From: Paenibacillus_G filicis
GTDB taxonomy: Bacteria; Bacillota; Bacilli; Paenibacillales; NBRC-103111
NCBI RefSeq assembly: GCF_038070315.1
Contig: NZ_JBBPCC010000001.1
Location: 310,001-374,000 of the forward strand
Reading direction: 5' to 3'
Length of the DNA stretch: 64,000 nt
A program made the translations under genes and the position numbers. This document shows, piece by piece, positions 35,000 to 42,953 of the stretch (positions are counted from its first letter, which is position 1; the number at the start of each line of letters is the position of its first letter). The notes below the pieces were generated by a model, which saw only the letters and a list, made by a program, of their open reading frames with translations, did not search any database and was not told the origin of the DNA.

Positions 35000-36970
35000 T
35001 TAAGCGGAATGTTTATCGTCTGCATATCGTTTATACATATCTGCATTCGGCTGTTTCATAGAGGAAACGATCGTTATGATTTCTTCATCCGTTACGCTGC
35101 CCGTTACTTGAAATTGATACTGGACTCCTTGATCTTCCCAAATATAGTACCGTTTTTCGCTCTGATTCGAGACTTCAGTCACCTTCATCGCATAGTGCTC
35201 CTTCATCTGCAGGAGCGTTGCGCTTACCGACCATTGGCCGCTTTTATTCGCTGATTGCTCAATATGTTTGTACACCGTTTTCAAGTCGTCGCCGCCATGA
35301 ATGGCGAAAAACTCCAGATTTCCGGAAACGGTCTCTCCTTCGCGCTGAACGAAGCGTATGGCCGCTTCGGTACGGTTGCTTCCATTAACTTCTTTCGTAT
35401 TCACATGAACCTGCTCCAAGTGAAACCCTGCAGGCATGGCATCTGGCACTTTAAATGTGAAGCCGGCGTCTTTAACTGCTTTCTCCAAATCGTTTGTCTT
35501 CTGGCTGGGGGGAGGAGCGCCTTGTCCTTCTTTGACGGTTGCCGCTACACTTCCTGCATGCGGTTCCGGTGGTCCCGGGTTGTCGGTCAAGCTTGGCGAT
35601 GGAACGGCTTTTGCTTCCTTAACGGCTTCTGCCGCGCTTTCGGCATGCGAGCGAGCTTCGGTCGGCTTCTCATCCTCATGATCCTTAACCTCTTCACGAC
35701 GAGGTTCCTGAGGCATAGCTTCTGCAATCTTCACTTCCAGCATGCCTGCAGTCAGCACCGCATCCTCCCGGTCGTCGGTTAAATACGACGATGAAGCAGC
35801 ATTGCCTTCCTTCAAGGTTCCAGCCGCGCCTCTGGCATTTTTTTGGGATGCTTCCGGCTCTGCCGCATTCGTTAGCGACATGACGCTCATGACGGCGACG
35901 CATAAAACGGCAATGGTCGAAAACTTATACGTCCCTTTCTTGAACGATTTGATCATCGCAATTCTCCTTATCACTAGATTCCGATTGCTCGATCCACTGA
36001 AATAAAGCAAGCTCGGCTGATTGCGGTTCGCGGAATAGAGCTTCAAAAACTCAATAATCGTCATCCCGTACGGGATCGCCTCGTCTTCTCCAAGAACCTC
36101 CAAGGCATAGGCGTCGCAGGCCAGCTCTCTGTCTGCTTTCATTTTCGCGATGAATATCCAGATGATAGGATTCATCCAGTGAATGGCCAAAACGAAGCTG
36201 CCGATCGTATTCCAGGCGATATCTTTTCTTTTGTAGTGAGCCAGCTCATGCGAGAAAAGATGGTAAAGCTGGGCATCGTTCAGTTGGCTCCCTAGCGCAT
36301 CGGGAATATAAATCCATGGAGCCATAATTCCAGAAATATATGGGCTTTTCAATTCGTATCCCGAATACAGCGGAATTGGCTGTTTAATGCCGAATTTTCT
36401 CCTGCAATCGTTCATAACGGACAGGATACGAGGATCTGTTACCATCTGGAGCGCCTTGCGTTTGCTTCTAAGCTTCCACATATAAAACAACAAGTAAAGA
36501 AGGATGGCTACCGCTCCCGCAAACCATACAACCGAAATGATTTGTAAGGCTGGCGGGTATTTATTTACGGAAGACGGTGCCGCGGTTTCAGTTTCTTGAG
36601 GTAATGGAGCTACCGGAAGCGGAGCATGGCTCTGCAGTGGCAAGATGTTCTCATTCTGAACAGGAGGCTGTTTCTCCCGATGTTGTTGAGATAACCATGT
36701 GGGCGGTTCAATTCCTTCCAAATTTTTTGTTTCTGAAGCCGCCTTTTCTGTGCTTGACGAAAATGGCAAAGCGTTAAACAAGCTTACAGGGCTGTTGGGA
36801 AAATCGGGCAGAAGCAGCCGGATCAGCACAATCAGCCACAGCGCATGCCGCATTCGCGGGCTCATCTGCCGGCGGAACAACGCTTGAATCGCCATAACCA
36901 GCAGCCCGACGACGCTTGCGGCCAATGTGGCGTAACAAAACCATAAAAAAATGCCGCTCACCATATTCAT
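35000..36970 (-). CDS. BlaR1/MecR1-like M56 metallopeptidase with DUF4367-like C-terminal domain
   Basis: A 656-residue membrane protein. TM helices are near 5-28, 40-55, 143-165 and about 255-275. The M56 zinc peptidase carries HELAHY (His241, Glu242, His245) and ELACDAYAL (third ligand Glu282). A further TM is at about 344-365. A Pro/Glu/Ala-rich linker of ~130 residues with internal near-repeats follows (AxSVAATVKEGQ, SAAEAVKEAK). The final ~150 residues read as a DUF4367-like domain (AGFTFKVPDAMPAGFHLEQV, GVQYQFQVTGSVTDEEI). The penicillin-binding sensor motifs of BlaR1 are absent. It probably cleaves the BlaI-type repressor on sensing an envelope signal. Confidence 0.88.
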   Translation of the reverse strand: MNMVSGIFLWFCYATLAASVVGLLVMAIQALFRRQMSPRMRHALWLIVLIRLLLPDFPNSPVSLFNALPFSSSTEKAASETKNLEGIEPPTWLSQQHREKQPPVQNENILPLQSHAPLPVAPLPQETETAAPSSVNKYPPALQIISVVWFAGAVAILLYLLFYMWKLRSKRKALQMVTDPRILSVMNDCRRKFGIKQPIPLYSGYELKSPYISGIMAPWIYIPDALGSQLNDAQLYHLFSHELAHYKRKDIAWNTIGSFVLAIHWMNPIIWIFIAKMKADRELACDAYALEVLGEDEAIPYGMTIIEFLKLYSANRNQPSLLYFSGSSNRNLVIRRIAMIKSFKKGTYKFSTIAVLCVAVMSVMSLTNAAEPEASQKNARGAAGTLKEGNAASSSYLTDDREDAVLTAGMLEVKIAEAMPQEPRREEVKDHEDEKPTEARSHAESAAEAVKEAKAVPSPSLTDNPGPPEPHAGSVAATVKEGQGAPPPSQKTNDLEKAVKDAGFTFKVPDAMPAGFHLEQVHVNTKEVNGSNRTEAAIRFVQREGETVSGNLEFFAIHGGDDLKTVYKHIEQSANKSGQWSVSATLLQMKEHYAMKVTEVSNQSEKRYYIWEDQGVQYQFQVTGSVTDEEIITIVSSMKQPNADMYKRYADDKHSA

Positions 36971-36976
36971 GGGCGA

Positions 36977-37396
36977 TTACCTCTTGCTCTGATCTTCATC
37001 GGATCCTCGTTCCTTGATCTTTCTCTCTTTTTTCTCCGTCAATAACTTATGAAGCTTATCGAGCTCTTGCTGCGACAAGTCGGTTTCCTCCAAAAAGTTC
37101 GTCACCATCATATCGGCCGCACCGTTAAACACTCTTTTGAGAAACGATTGACTTTCGGCCCGAATGCATTCCTTCTCTGATAATAAAGGAAAATACAAGT
37201 AGCTTCTTCCCGATTTTTCAAACCCGATCGCCTGTTTTTTCAAAAGCCTGTTTATGAACGTACGTACCGTCTGATCGCTCCATTCAATCCCGCCGGGCAG
37301 CTGGAGTACGATTTGCTCCGCGGTCAACGGGCTTTGCTTCCATATAACCTTCATAATTTCCCATTCGGCTTCCGATATTTTCGGAACGTTGCTCAT
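36977..37396 (-). CDS. BlaI/MecI/CopY-family repressor
   Basis: A 139-residue winged-helix repressor. It contains ISEAEWEIMKVIWKQSPLTAEQIV and the recognition helix WSDQTVRTFINRLLKK, then FEKSGRSYLYFPL and a C-terminal dimerisation and cleavage region. It starts after GAAGGAGAG and lies 6 bp before the M56 peptidase gene. Matching dyads occur in its own promoter, so it is autoregulated in the usual BlaI manner. Confidence 0.94.
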   Translation of the reverse strand: MSNVPKISEAEWEIMKVIWKQSPLTAEQIVLQLPGGIEWSDQTVRTFINRLLKKQAIGFEKSGRSYLYFPLLSEKECIRAESQSFLKRVFNGAADMMVTNFLEETDLSQQELDKLHKLLTEKKERKIKERGSDEDQSKR

Positions 37397-37422
37397 GCTT
37401 CTTCTCTCCTTCCCATTGAACT

Positions 37423-37481
37423 ATTACGTTTGTAATTTTACTTACAGGTTTAATATTACACCTGTAATAGTTGATTGTCAA
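37423..37481 (-). promoter_or_regulatory. Promoter and BlaI-type operators of the repressor/peptidase operon
   Basis: A sigma-A promoter on the minus strand: TTGACA (37476-37481), a 17-bp spacer and TAATAT (37453-37458). The spacer and -10 overlap a perfect palindrome ATTACACCTGTAAT (37455-37468). A second copy with one mismatch, ATTACGTTTGTAAT, lies at 37423-37436, 32 bp away (about three helical turns). The pattern matches the TACA-N2-TGTA dyads used by BlaI/MecI proteins. Confidence 0.75.
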
Positions 37482-37507
37482 TATATCCCTTCCAATTTTG
37501 TGCATAT

Positions 37508-37550
37508 GAAAACAAGCCGGCTTCCTTAACGTACGGGATTTCCGGCTTGT
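37508..37550 (-). terminator. Terminator after the copper-type lipoprotein gene
   Basis: 9-bp arms ACAAGCCGG / CCGGCTTGT with a 21-nt loop, followed on the minus strand by TTTTC. The large loop makes it moderate. Confidence 0.55.
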
Positions 37551-37622
37551 ATAATTAAATATTCACTTAGCGTACATTTTACCCGTTTTGTTGGCGGTAC
37601 CCCGTTTGTTTGCCGCCGTTAT

Positions 37623-38492
37623 TCACTTGACCTCTACCGTAAAGGGGGCCGTGAGCACCTTCCCCTGATGCTGGAACTGCCCCCATATCTTATAGAGGCC
37701 TGCCCTAGGGAAGGAGGTGGAGAATTGCACCACCGGTCCGGTTGCCTTCTCATCCACCGGATGAACATGCAGGTATTGCTCCGCATCGGCTGATAGGATC
37801 ACGACATGCCCGGCAGTGCCCAGATAAGGCTGCAGGTTGTCGATGCCTCGCCCGGTTTTTGCGTCCGAAATTCGGAACGTCAGCATCGTATCTTGATTCG
37901 GCTTGGCGCTGCCGAGGGTAAGGTCAATCCTTATCCCTTCGGTCTCCGTCACCAGACGGGAATCGGCCTTCAACGGGGCTGAAGGTCTGGCCTCTCCCCC
38001 CACCTTCACCCACTCGCTCAAAACTGCCGGCTTCCCCCCTTCGGGGACAAAATCAGTGAACAGCTTGTAATCTCCACCTGCCGGGAATGATAGATCGACG
38101 TCAAAGACGCCTTTTCCCCGATAGACCGGGTGGATGTGGTTGAAGAACGACAGATCACGACTAACCACAATCAGGTGCATCAATTTCTCATGGTTTACAC
38201 GGAACTGATAAACCGGCGCTTCATGCTCATCCTGGATACGGATCGTTAATTTTTCCTTGTTTCCAGCATGGGCGGTTCCTGAAGTGAAGCCGAATGAAAC
38301 CTTCTGCTTCACAGCCTCACCTCCGGATTCATTGTGCTTGCCATGCTCGTGATGAGCAGCCGAGGGCTGACCGCCGCTGTTCAGGCTTTGACTTTCATGA
38401 GCGAGAGCAGGAATAGGCTGCTTGGCCTGTCCGCAGGCTGTCAGTAAGCCGAGAATCAGAACGCCTGACATCATGACTAGGATATGCTTCAA
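37623..38492 (-). CDS. His/Met-rich lipoprotein (YtkA/FixH-like), probable copper-related
   Basis: About 289 residues. The signal peptide ends in lipobox LTAC. A His-rich segment follows (AAHHEHGKH), then two immunoglobulin-like domains. The first has the LMHLIVVSRDLSFFNHIHP motif and the second AGHVVILSADAEQYLHVHP. These His/Met motifs recur in metal-binding secreted proteins of copper loci. The start is a TTG at 38492 with GGAGG upstream; the longer frame lacks a site. The gene lies just downstream of csoR, and a CsoR-like site overlaps its promoter, so copper-inducible expression is likely (inference). Confidence 0.75.
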   Translation of the reverse strand: MKHILVMMSGVLILGLLTACGQAKQPIPALAHESQSLNSGGQPSAAHHEHGKHNESGGEAVKQKVSFGFTSGTAHAGNKEKLTIRIQDEHEAPVYQFRVNHEKLMHLIVVSRDLSFFNHIHPVYRGKGVFDVDLSFPAGGDYKLFTDFVPEGGKPAVLSEWVKVGGEARPSAPLKADSRLVTETEGIRIDLTLGSAKPNQDTMLTFRISDAKTGRGIDNLQPYLGTAGHVVILSADAEQYLHVHPVDEKATGPVVQFSTSFPRAGLYKIWGQFQHQGKVLTAPFTVEVK

Positions 38493-38542
38493 ATCCTCAA
38501 TACCTCCATTCCTGAATGGTTGCGTATAACCAACACATATAA

Positions 38543-38561
38543 TATACCCCCCTATCCTATA
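38543..38561. promoter_or_regulatory. Candidate CsoR operator
   Basis: TATACCCCCCTATCCTATA carries the C-rich ATACCCCCCTAT core seen in Firmicute CsoR sites and overlaps a TATATT-like -10 for the lipoprotein gene. Position between csoR and a metal-type lipoprotein supports it; the symmetry is imperfect. Confidence 0.5.
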
Positions 38562-38589
38562 AATTATGCTTGGGTTATCCCAACTCAAA

Positions 38590-38625
38590 CAGCCTGTTAG
38601 CGGGTAGATTTCCCGTAACAGGCTG
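38590..38625 (-). terminator. Candidate terminator after csoR
   Basis: CAGCCTGTTA(G)CGGG pairs with CCCGTAACAGGCTG apart from one bulge, a 14-bp stem. The T-tract on the minus strand is short (TTTGAGTT), so termination may be incomplete. Confidence 0.5.
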
Positions 38626-38648
38626 CGCATCTTGGTATAAGGACTGTT

Positions 38649-38987
38649 TTATTTAATCAGCTTATTCATCGTCGTCATCAGTTCGGTCAGCACATCCGTA
38701 TCGCCTTCCTGGATGCGCTCGACGACACAGCTTCTCATGTGATGCTCCAGCAGCAGCTTACCGACTCCGTTCAAGGCGGACTGCACCGAAGCGATCTGAT
38801 TCAAGACATCGTCACAGTACGTATCCTTCTCAATCAATCCCTTGATCCCGCGTATCTGCCCTTCGATCCGGTTCAACCGGGCCGTCAGACTCGCCTTGGT
38901 CTTCTCGGAATGATGACTTTTCCGCACCGTCTCGTCCCCGGAGCAGCAAGCTTCAGTCTCCCCATGTGTATGATTAGACGTTTCCAT
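38649..38987 (-). CDS. csoR: Copper-sensing repressor CsoR
   Basis: A 112-residue all-helical DUF156 repressor. The Cu(I) ligands are Cys58, His83 and Cys87 in the exact C-x24-H-x3-C spacing. LTARLNRIEGQIRGIKGLI is the family start. The N-terminus adds a His/Cys-rich tail (NHTHGETEACC). The start at 38987 follows AGGGGGAGAG; the upstream extension to 39170 is not credible. It probably represses itself and the lipoprotein gene. No CopA or CopZ is in the window. Confidence 0.94.
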   Translation of the reverse strand: METSNHTHGETEACCSGDETVRKSHHSEKTKASLTARLNRIEGQIRGIKGLIEKDTYCDDVLNQIASVQSALNGVGKLLLEHHMRSCVVERIQEGDTDVLTELMTTMNKLIK

Positions 38988-39033
38988 CTCTCTCCCCCTG
39001 TTTCTGGTTCCGGCATTCATGCTCCTAGCTCCC

Positions 39034-39062
39034 ATTGTAAAAGACATCCGGGTTGTTTTCAA
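39034..39062 (-). promoter_or_regulatory. Sigma-A promoter of csoR
   Basis: On the minus strand, TTGAAA (39057-39062), a 17-bp spacer and TACAAT (39034-39039), about 40 nt before the csoR start. The rest of 39063-39217 shows no feature. Confidence 0.65.
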
Positions 39063-39217
39063 CACTCGGGTCCTTCCCCATCTCGGGGAAAACAGTGAAG
39101 CTGAGCGGCTCGAATGAAATCTCAAGGGGACTAGGAAATGAAACTCACATACAGATGAGGTTAATATCAAAATTCAGGCGCCCCCGGATTAGCTCCGCTA
39201 TTTCAGCGCAGGAAGGG

Positions 39218-40198
39218 TCATCTGTTCGCTGACTCCAGGATTCGCAAGACTTCCTCCTCAGAAGGCATGGCGGGAATAGCTCCGACCTTCGTCGTCGCGA
39301 GCGCCCCAGCCGCATTCGCGAAGCGAATCGCCTCTACGGCAACGTCGTCCACGCGCAGCTTGATCTCCCCTGTACGCTCCAGATGCTCCGTCAGCTTGGC
39401 GAGCAATCCGGCGACAAAGGCATCCCCGGCCCCGGTCGTCTCCGCCACTTGCACCTGATGGCCTGGGAAGCTTCCGCTCGTTGTCCCGTCGGTAAAAAAG
39501 CACCCGTTCCCGCCCTGTGTAATGACAACGAGCTTCGGACCTTGCGCCAAAATATCGTAAGCGCTCTCTTCCAATGAGCGGAAGCCTGTTATAAATTCCA
39601 TTTCTTCCTCACTGATTTTCACAAGGTCCGCGAAACGAAATGCCGCCCGGATTTCACGCCTGGCCGTGGCTTCATCCTCCCACAAGCCCAGACGCAAATT
39701 AGGATCATACGAAATGAGCAAGCCATGCTTCTTGGCCCATTCCAGCGCTTGGTTCGTCGCGGAGCGAACCGGCTCTAAGCTGAGGCTGACCGAGCTGAAA
39801 TGAAAGATCTTCCCCACGGCCACAGACGCTTCGTTCAAGTCTGAAGGCGCAAGCCGCATATCGGCGCCCGGATTGCGATAGAAGATACAATCCCGTATGC
39901 CGCTGGACCGGTTCGCAATGAAGGAGAGCGTCGTGCGCGCTTCCTCATCCACGCTCATGCCTCCTACCTCGACACCAGCGTCCTTCAGCTCCTTCGTCAA
40001 AAACTCCCCGAAAGGATCGCGCCCGACTTTTCCGATAAAGCTTGCTTTTCTGCCCAGCTTGACAAGACCGGCCGCCACATTTGCCGGCGCTCCTCCGGGG
40101 GCCTTCGTGAAACCGCTGCTTTCCGCCAAAGAACAATCTACGTCGGCGGAGACGAAATCAATCAGCAATTCGCCCAAACATACAACATCCGTTTTCAT
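39218..40198 (-). CDS. PfkB-family sugar kinase (fructokinase-like)
   Basis: A 326-residue ribokinase-fold enzyme. It has VVCLGELLIDFVS, APGGAPANVAAGLVKLGR (sugar-binding GG), PFGEFL, and catalytic ETTGAGDAFVAGLLAKL with the Asp base. Fructokinase is the closest general type. The start at 40198 follows AAAGGGGAAGGG. It is last in a cluster with an SDR, a zinc alcohol dehydrogenase and a ThuA protein, suggesting oxidation of a polyol or sugar followed by phosphorylation. Confidence 0.9.
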   Translation of the reverse strand: MKTDVVCLGELLIDFVSADVDCSLAESSGFTKAPGGAPANVAAGLVKLGRKASFIGKVGRDPFGEFLTKELKDAGVEVGGMSVDEEARTTLSFIANRSSGIRDCIFYRNPGADMRLAPSDLNEASVAVGKIFHFSSVSLSLEPVRSATNQALEWAKKHGLLISYDPNLRLGLWEDEATARREIRAAFRFADLVKISEEEMEFITGFRSLEESAYDILAQGPKLVVITQGGNGCFFTDGTTSGSFPGHQVQVAETTGAGDAFVAGLLAKLTEHLERTGEIKLRVDDVAVEAIRFANAAGALATTKVGAIPAMPSEEEVLRILESANR

Positions 40199-40276
40199 CC
40201 CTCTGCCCTTCCCCTTTGTAGGTTTTTGGCCTTGACGCGCCCGCTTCAAGCGTCTCGCCCAGCTTCAAGCTTCGGG

Positions 40277-41008
40277 TCACCACGCCATCCGCTCCCCTTT
40301 GTTATCCACAAATAACGGCCGGTCTCCGACCGCTTCCGCACCCAGGCGAACAATCGTCTCTGCAATGTACGCTGCCGCTTGTTTGGGGGTTAATTCCGCT
40401 GTCGTGTCAAGCTCGCCGCCGTTCATATAGGTTTGCATCCAGCCCGGGTAGATCACCAGTACCCTTCCGCCTTCTTTCTTCAAGTGGTTATGAAGAATAT
40501 TCGATTGAATATTAAGCGCAGCCTTGGACATGCAGTAGCCGTACCAGCCTTTCCTCTCCTGCTGCTCAATTTGTCCTGCTTCCGAAGAGATGTTGATGAT
40601 CAGCTTGCTGTCACTGTTCATGATCAGCTTGACCAGCGCCTTCGTCATCCGCAGCGGCCCCACAGCATTCACGTCAAGCTCTTTCATCATATGATTGAAA
40701 TTGAGTTCATCATAGACCGTTACGTCCCTTTCCAGAAGAACTCCGGCATTGTTAATCAGCATATCGAGTTGATCGGTGTGCTGCGAGATCACCTCTCCCA
40801 CTCGCTTGATGCTGTCATCGCTCGAGACATCCATCTGAATCGGAACAATCCGATCACCATACTGCTCCGCCAGATTGTCAAGCTCCTTCCATTCTGCTAG
40901 ATATTTCCCTGCGAACACCTTATATCCCCGCTTGAGGAAGTTTTCGGTCAATTCGAACCCCAAGCCTCGGTCCGCTCCCGTAATGCAGATGGTTTTGATT
41001 TTGCTCAT
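40277..41008 (-). CDS. Short-chain dehydrogenase/reductase
   Basis: A 243-residue SDR. The cofactor loop is ITGADRGLG, NNAGVL marks beta-4, and the catalytic Ser in NISSEAGQ and YxxxK in YGYCMSKAALN are intact. The C-terminus PGWMQTYMNGGELD and the VDNKGERMAW ending parallel the SDR at 16316, showing they are paralogues. The GGAGGAAG site precedes the ATG. Confidence 0.92.
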   Translation of the reverse strand: MSKIKTICITGADRGLGFELTENFLKRGYKVFAGKYLAEWKELDNLAEQYGDRIVPIQMDVSSDDSIKRVGEVISQHTDQLDMLINNAGVLLERDVTVYDELNFNHMMKELDVNAVGPLRMTKALVKLIMNSDSKLIINISSEAGQIEQQERKGWYGYCMSKAALNIQSNILHNHLKKEGGRVLVIYPGWMQTYMNGGELDTTAELTPKQAAAYIAETIVRLGAEAVGDRPLFVDNKGERMAW

Positions 41009-41055
41009 AAGTATCTTCCTCCGTCTATTTCATACTTGACCTTGCATGTGACCGT

Positions 41056-42117
41056 CTACACGTTATGTTTGTCCGGATAAATCATGATCTTGATGCTCGT
41101 ATCTTTGTGAGTACGGGCCGTTTCAATCGCATCCTTGATCGCATGGAGAGGGAATTTGTGCGTAATCACGCGCCGGATGTCCTGCTTGCCCTTGCTCAGG
41201 GCCTGAATGGCCGCCGAATACGTATTCGCGTAACGGAACACGCCGTAAATGTCCAATTCCGAGTCCACCAGATGAGCCACATCCAGTGGGATAGTCTCCG
41301 CTGCGGGCAGACCGATGAACACAATCGTCCCTCCACGCTTCACGAGTCGTATACTATCCGATATTGCCCTGGCATTTCCTGAGGTTTCGATCAGGACGTC
41401 AAAGCCCATGAAGCCCTGAAGATGGCTAAGCTGAGCCTCCATAGGACCTTGCGAGGGGTCCACAACGCCCGTGGCCCCCATCTCCTCGGCCAATTCACGA
41501 CGGAAGGCCACCACATCGCTCCCGTACAGCTCGTTCACGCCGAACAGCTTGGCGGCTTCCATCGCCAGCAGCCCGATCGGGCCTAATCCCGTCACAAGCA
41601 CGGTATGCTCCGGCTTGATGTTAGCCCTTCGCATGGCATGAAACCCAACCGAAAGAGGCTCGAGCAATGCCCCCTCCTCAAAGCTCATCTCGTCAGGGAG
41701 CTTGTATAGAAAATCGCTTCTTACTGCGACAAATTCGGCCCAAGCTCCATCCACAGGGGGCGTAGCCATAAAGACAACGTCCGGGCAGAGGTTGTACCGT
41801 CCGGACTTGCAATACTCGCATCGGCCGCAGGTCACACCCGGCTCGACGGCTACCCGGTCGCCTACCTGAACGTTAGTCACTCCGCCTCCCACGCTCACGA
41901 CGGTTCCCGCCAGTTCATGCCCCAGCACGATCGGCTTCTCCACCACATAGCGGCCAATCCTGCCATGCTCGTAATAATGAACATCAGAGCCGCAAATGCC
42001 GATGCAATGAACACGAATGAGTGCTTCATCCCATTGGGGCTCGGGAATGTCCACCTGCTCTACCCGGATGGACAACGGCCGGTCCATCACCGCGGCTTCC
42101 ATTTTAGGCTTCTCCAT
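41056..42117 (-). CDS. Zinc-dependent alcohol/polyol dehydrogenase (sorbitol dehydrogenase-like)
   Basis: A 353-residue medium-chain dehydrogenase. Catalytic zinc Cys is in CIGICGSDVHYYEHG with His-Glu in LGHELAGTV. The structural-zinc cysteines are in CGRCEYCKSGRYNLC. The NAD loop is VTGLGPIGLLAMEAA. The YYEHGRIG segment is typical of sorbitol/xylitol/L-iditol dehydrogenases. It starts 25 bp after the ThuA gene, with a GGAGGGAT site. It probably oxidises a polyol to a ketose that the PfkB kinase could then phosphorylate. Confidence 0.92.
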   Translation of the reverse strand: MEKPKMEAAVMDRPLSIRVEQVDIPEPQWDEALIRVHCIGICGSDVHYYEHGRIGRYVVEKPIVLGHELAGTVVSVGGGVTNVQVGDRVAVEPGVTCGRCEYCKSGRYNLCPDVVFMATPPVDGAWAEFVAVRSDFLYKLPDEMSFEEGALLEPLSVGFHAMRRANIKPEHTVLVTGLGPIGLLAMEAAKLFGVNELYGSDVVAFRRELAEEMGATGVVDPSQGPMEAQLSHLQGFMGFDVLIETSGNARAISDSIRLVKRGGTIVFIGLPAAETIPLDVAHLVDSELDIYGVFRYANTYSAAIQALSKGKQDIRRVITHKFPLHAIKDAIETARTHKDTSIKIMIYPDKHNV

Positions 42118-42142
42118 CTGGCGATCCCTCCGTTTCAGATTT

Positions 42143-42841
42143 CTACAGTTGATGGGCCACCCAACGGACCGCTCTTCTCAGCAGCTCCTGGACTTCCGGT
42201 ACGGCATACGCATGGCGGTCGTGGCCGAGCAGCGTCTGATACACGCGAGAATTACGGTAGGCGGAGGTCCAGGCCAGCGGCTCCTCCCGATTCGTTATAT
42301 TCGACACCGCCGCATACAGCGGAACAATCTCTACGTCACCTTCCTGATTGAAGTAAAGCTCGTCCTGAATGTCGAAGCTGGCGATGCCTTGCGTGATCGG
42401 ATGAGACTCGTCCAGCATGCGAACCCGGAAGGTGCCATAGTCGTCGTGAGCGCTTTCACCGTGATGGTTCCATGCCCGCGGCACGATGCGGCGATATTCC
42501 GGCCAGTCGGAAGCCCCGGCTTCCGGCAAGGAGAAGTGGAACGCGCCATTGGCGAAATGCAAAATGACAATGCCCTTTCCTTGTTCGCCGAAAGCGATCA
42601 CATTGGCCTTTGCCTGCTCACTGAGCCCGGACGGATCATGCCAGTTGCAATAGTTAAAGGCAAGCACATCAAATTCGTCCAGATTTCCGGCTAAAGCTTC
42701 AATATCCAGAGATACAGTTACGGAAATATTCGGGTCGGCCTGCAACGCTGCTTGAATAAGAGGGGTATTTTCCTCCCAATTGTGCCAGACATGATTTTGA
42801 TTACCCGAAATAAGCAATACTTTTAATACTTGGTTAGACAT
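42143..42841 (-). CDS. ThuA-like domain protein
   Basis: About 232 residues of the ThuA fold. VLLISGNQNHVWHNWEENTP opens the protein, and the conserved DVLAFNYCNWHD, GKGIVILHFANGAFH, DESHPITQGIASFDIQDELYF and VYQTLLGHDRHAY follow. The start at 42841 is set by GAGGAG 9 nt upstream. It heads the oxidoreductase cluster, divergent from the AraC regulator at 42954. It is a more complete ThuA than the one at 15628. Confidence 0.9.
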   Translation of the reverse strand: MSNQVLKVLLISGNQNHVWHNWEENTPLIQAALQADPNISVTVSLDIEALAGNLDEFDVLAFNYCNWHDPSGLSEQAKANVIAFGEQGKGIVILHFANGAFHFSLPEAGASDWPEYRRIVPRAWNHHGESAHDDYGTFRVRMLDESHPITQGIASFDIQDELYFNQEGDVEIVPLYAAVSNITNREEPLAWTSAYRNSRVYQTLLGHDRHAYAVPEVQELLRRAVRWVAHQL

Positions 42842-42953
42842 ACGATCCATCTCCTCGATTCATTTTGTCCTGTCTCTTGGCTTGATAATTGGCATCAATT
42901 CTTCTACTATTGGAAAAAGACAATCGTCCGTTATGATAGGAGCCTATTCAAAA

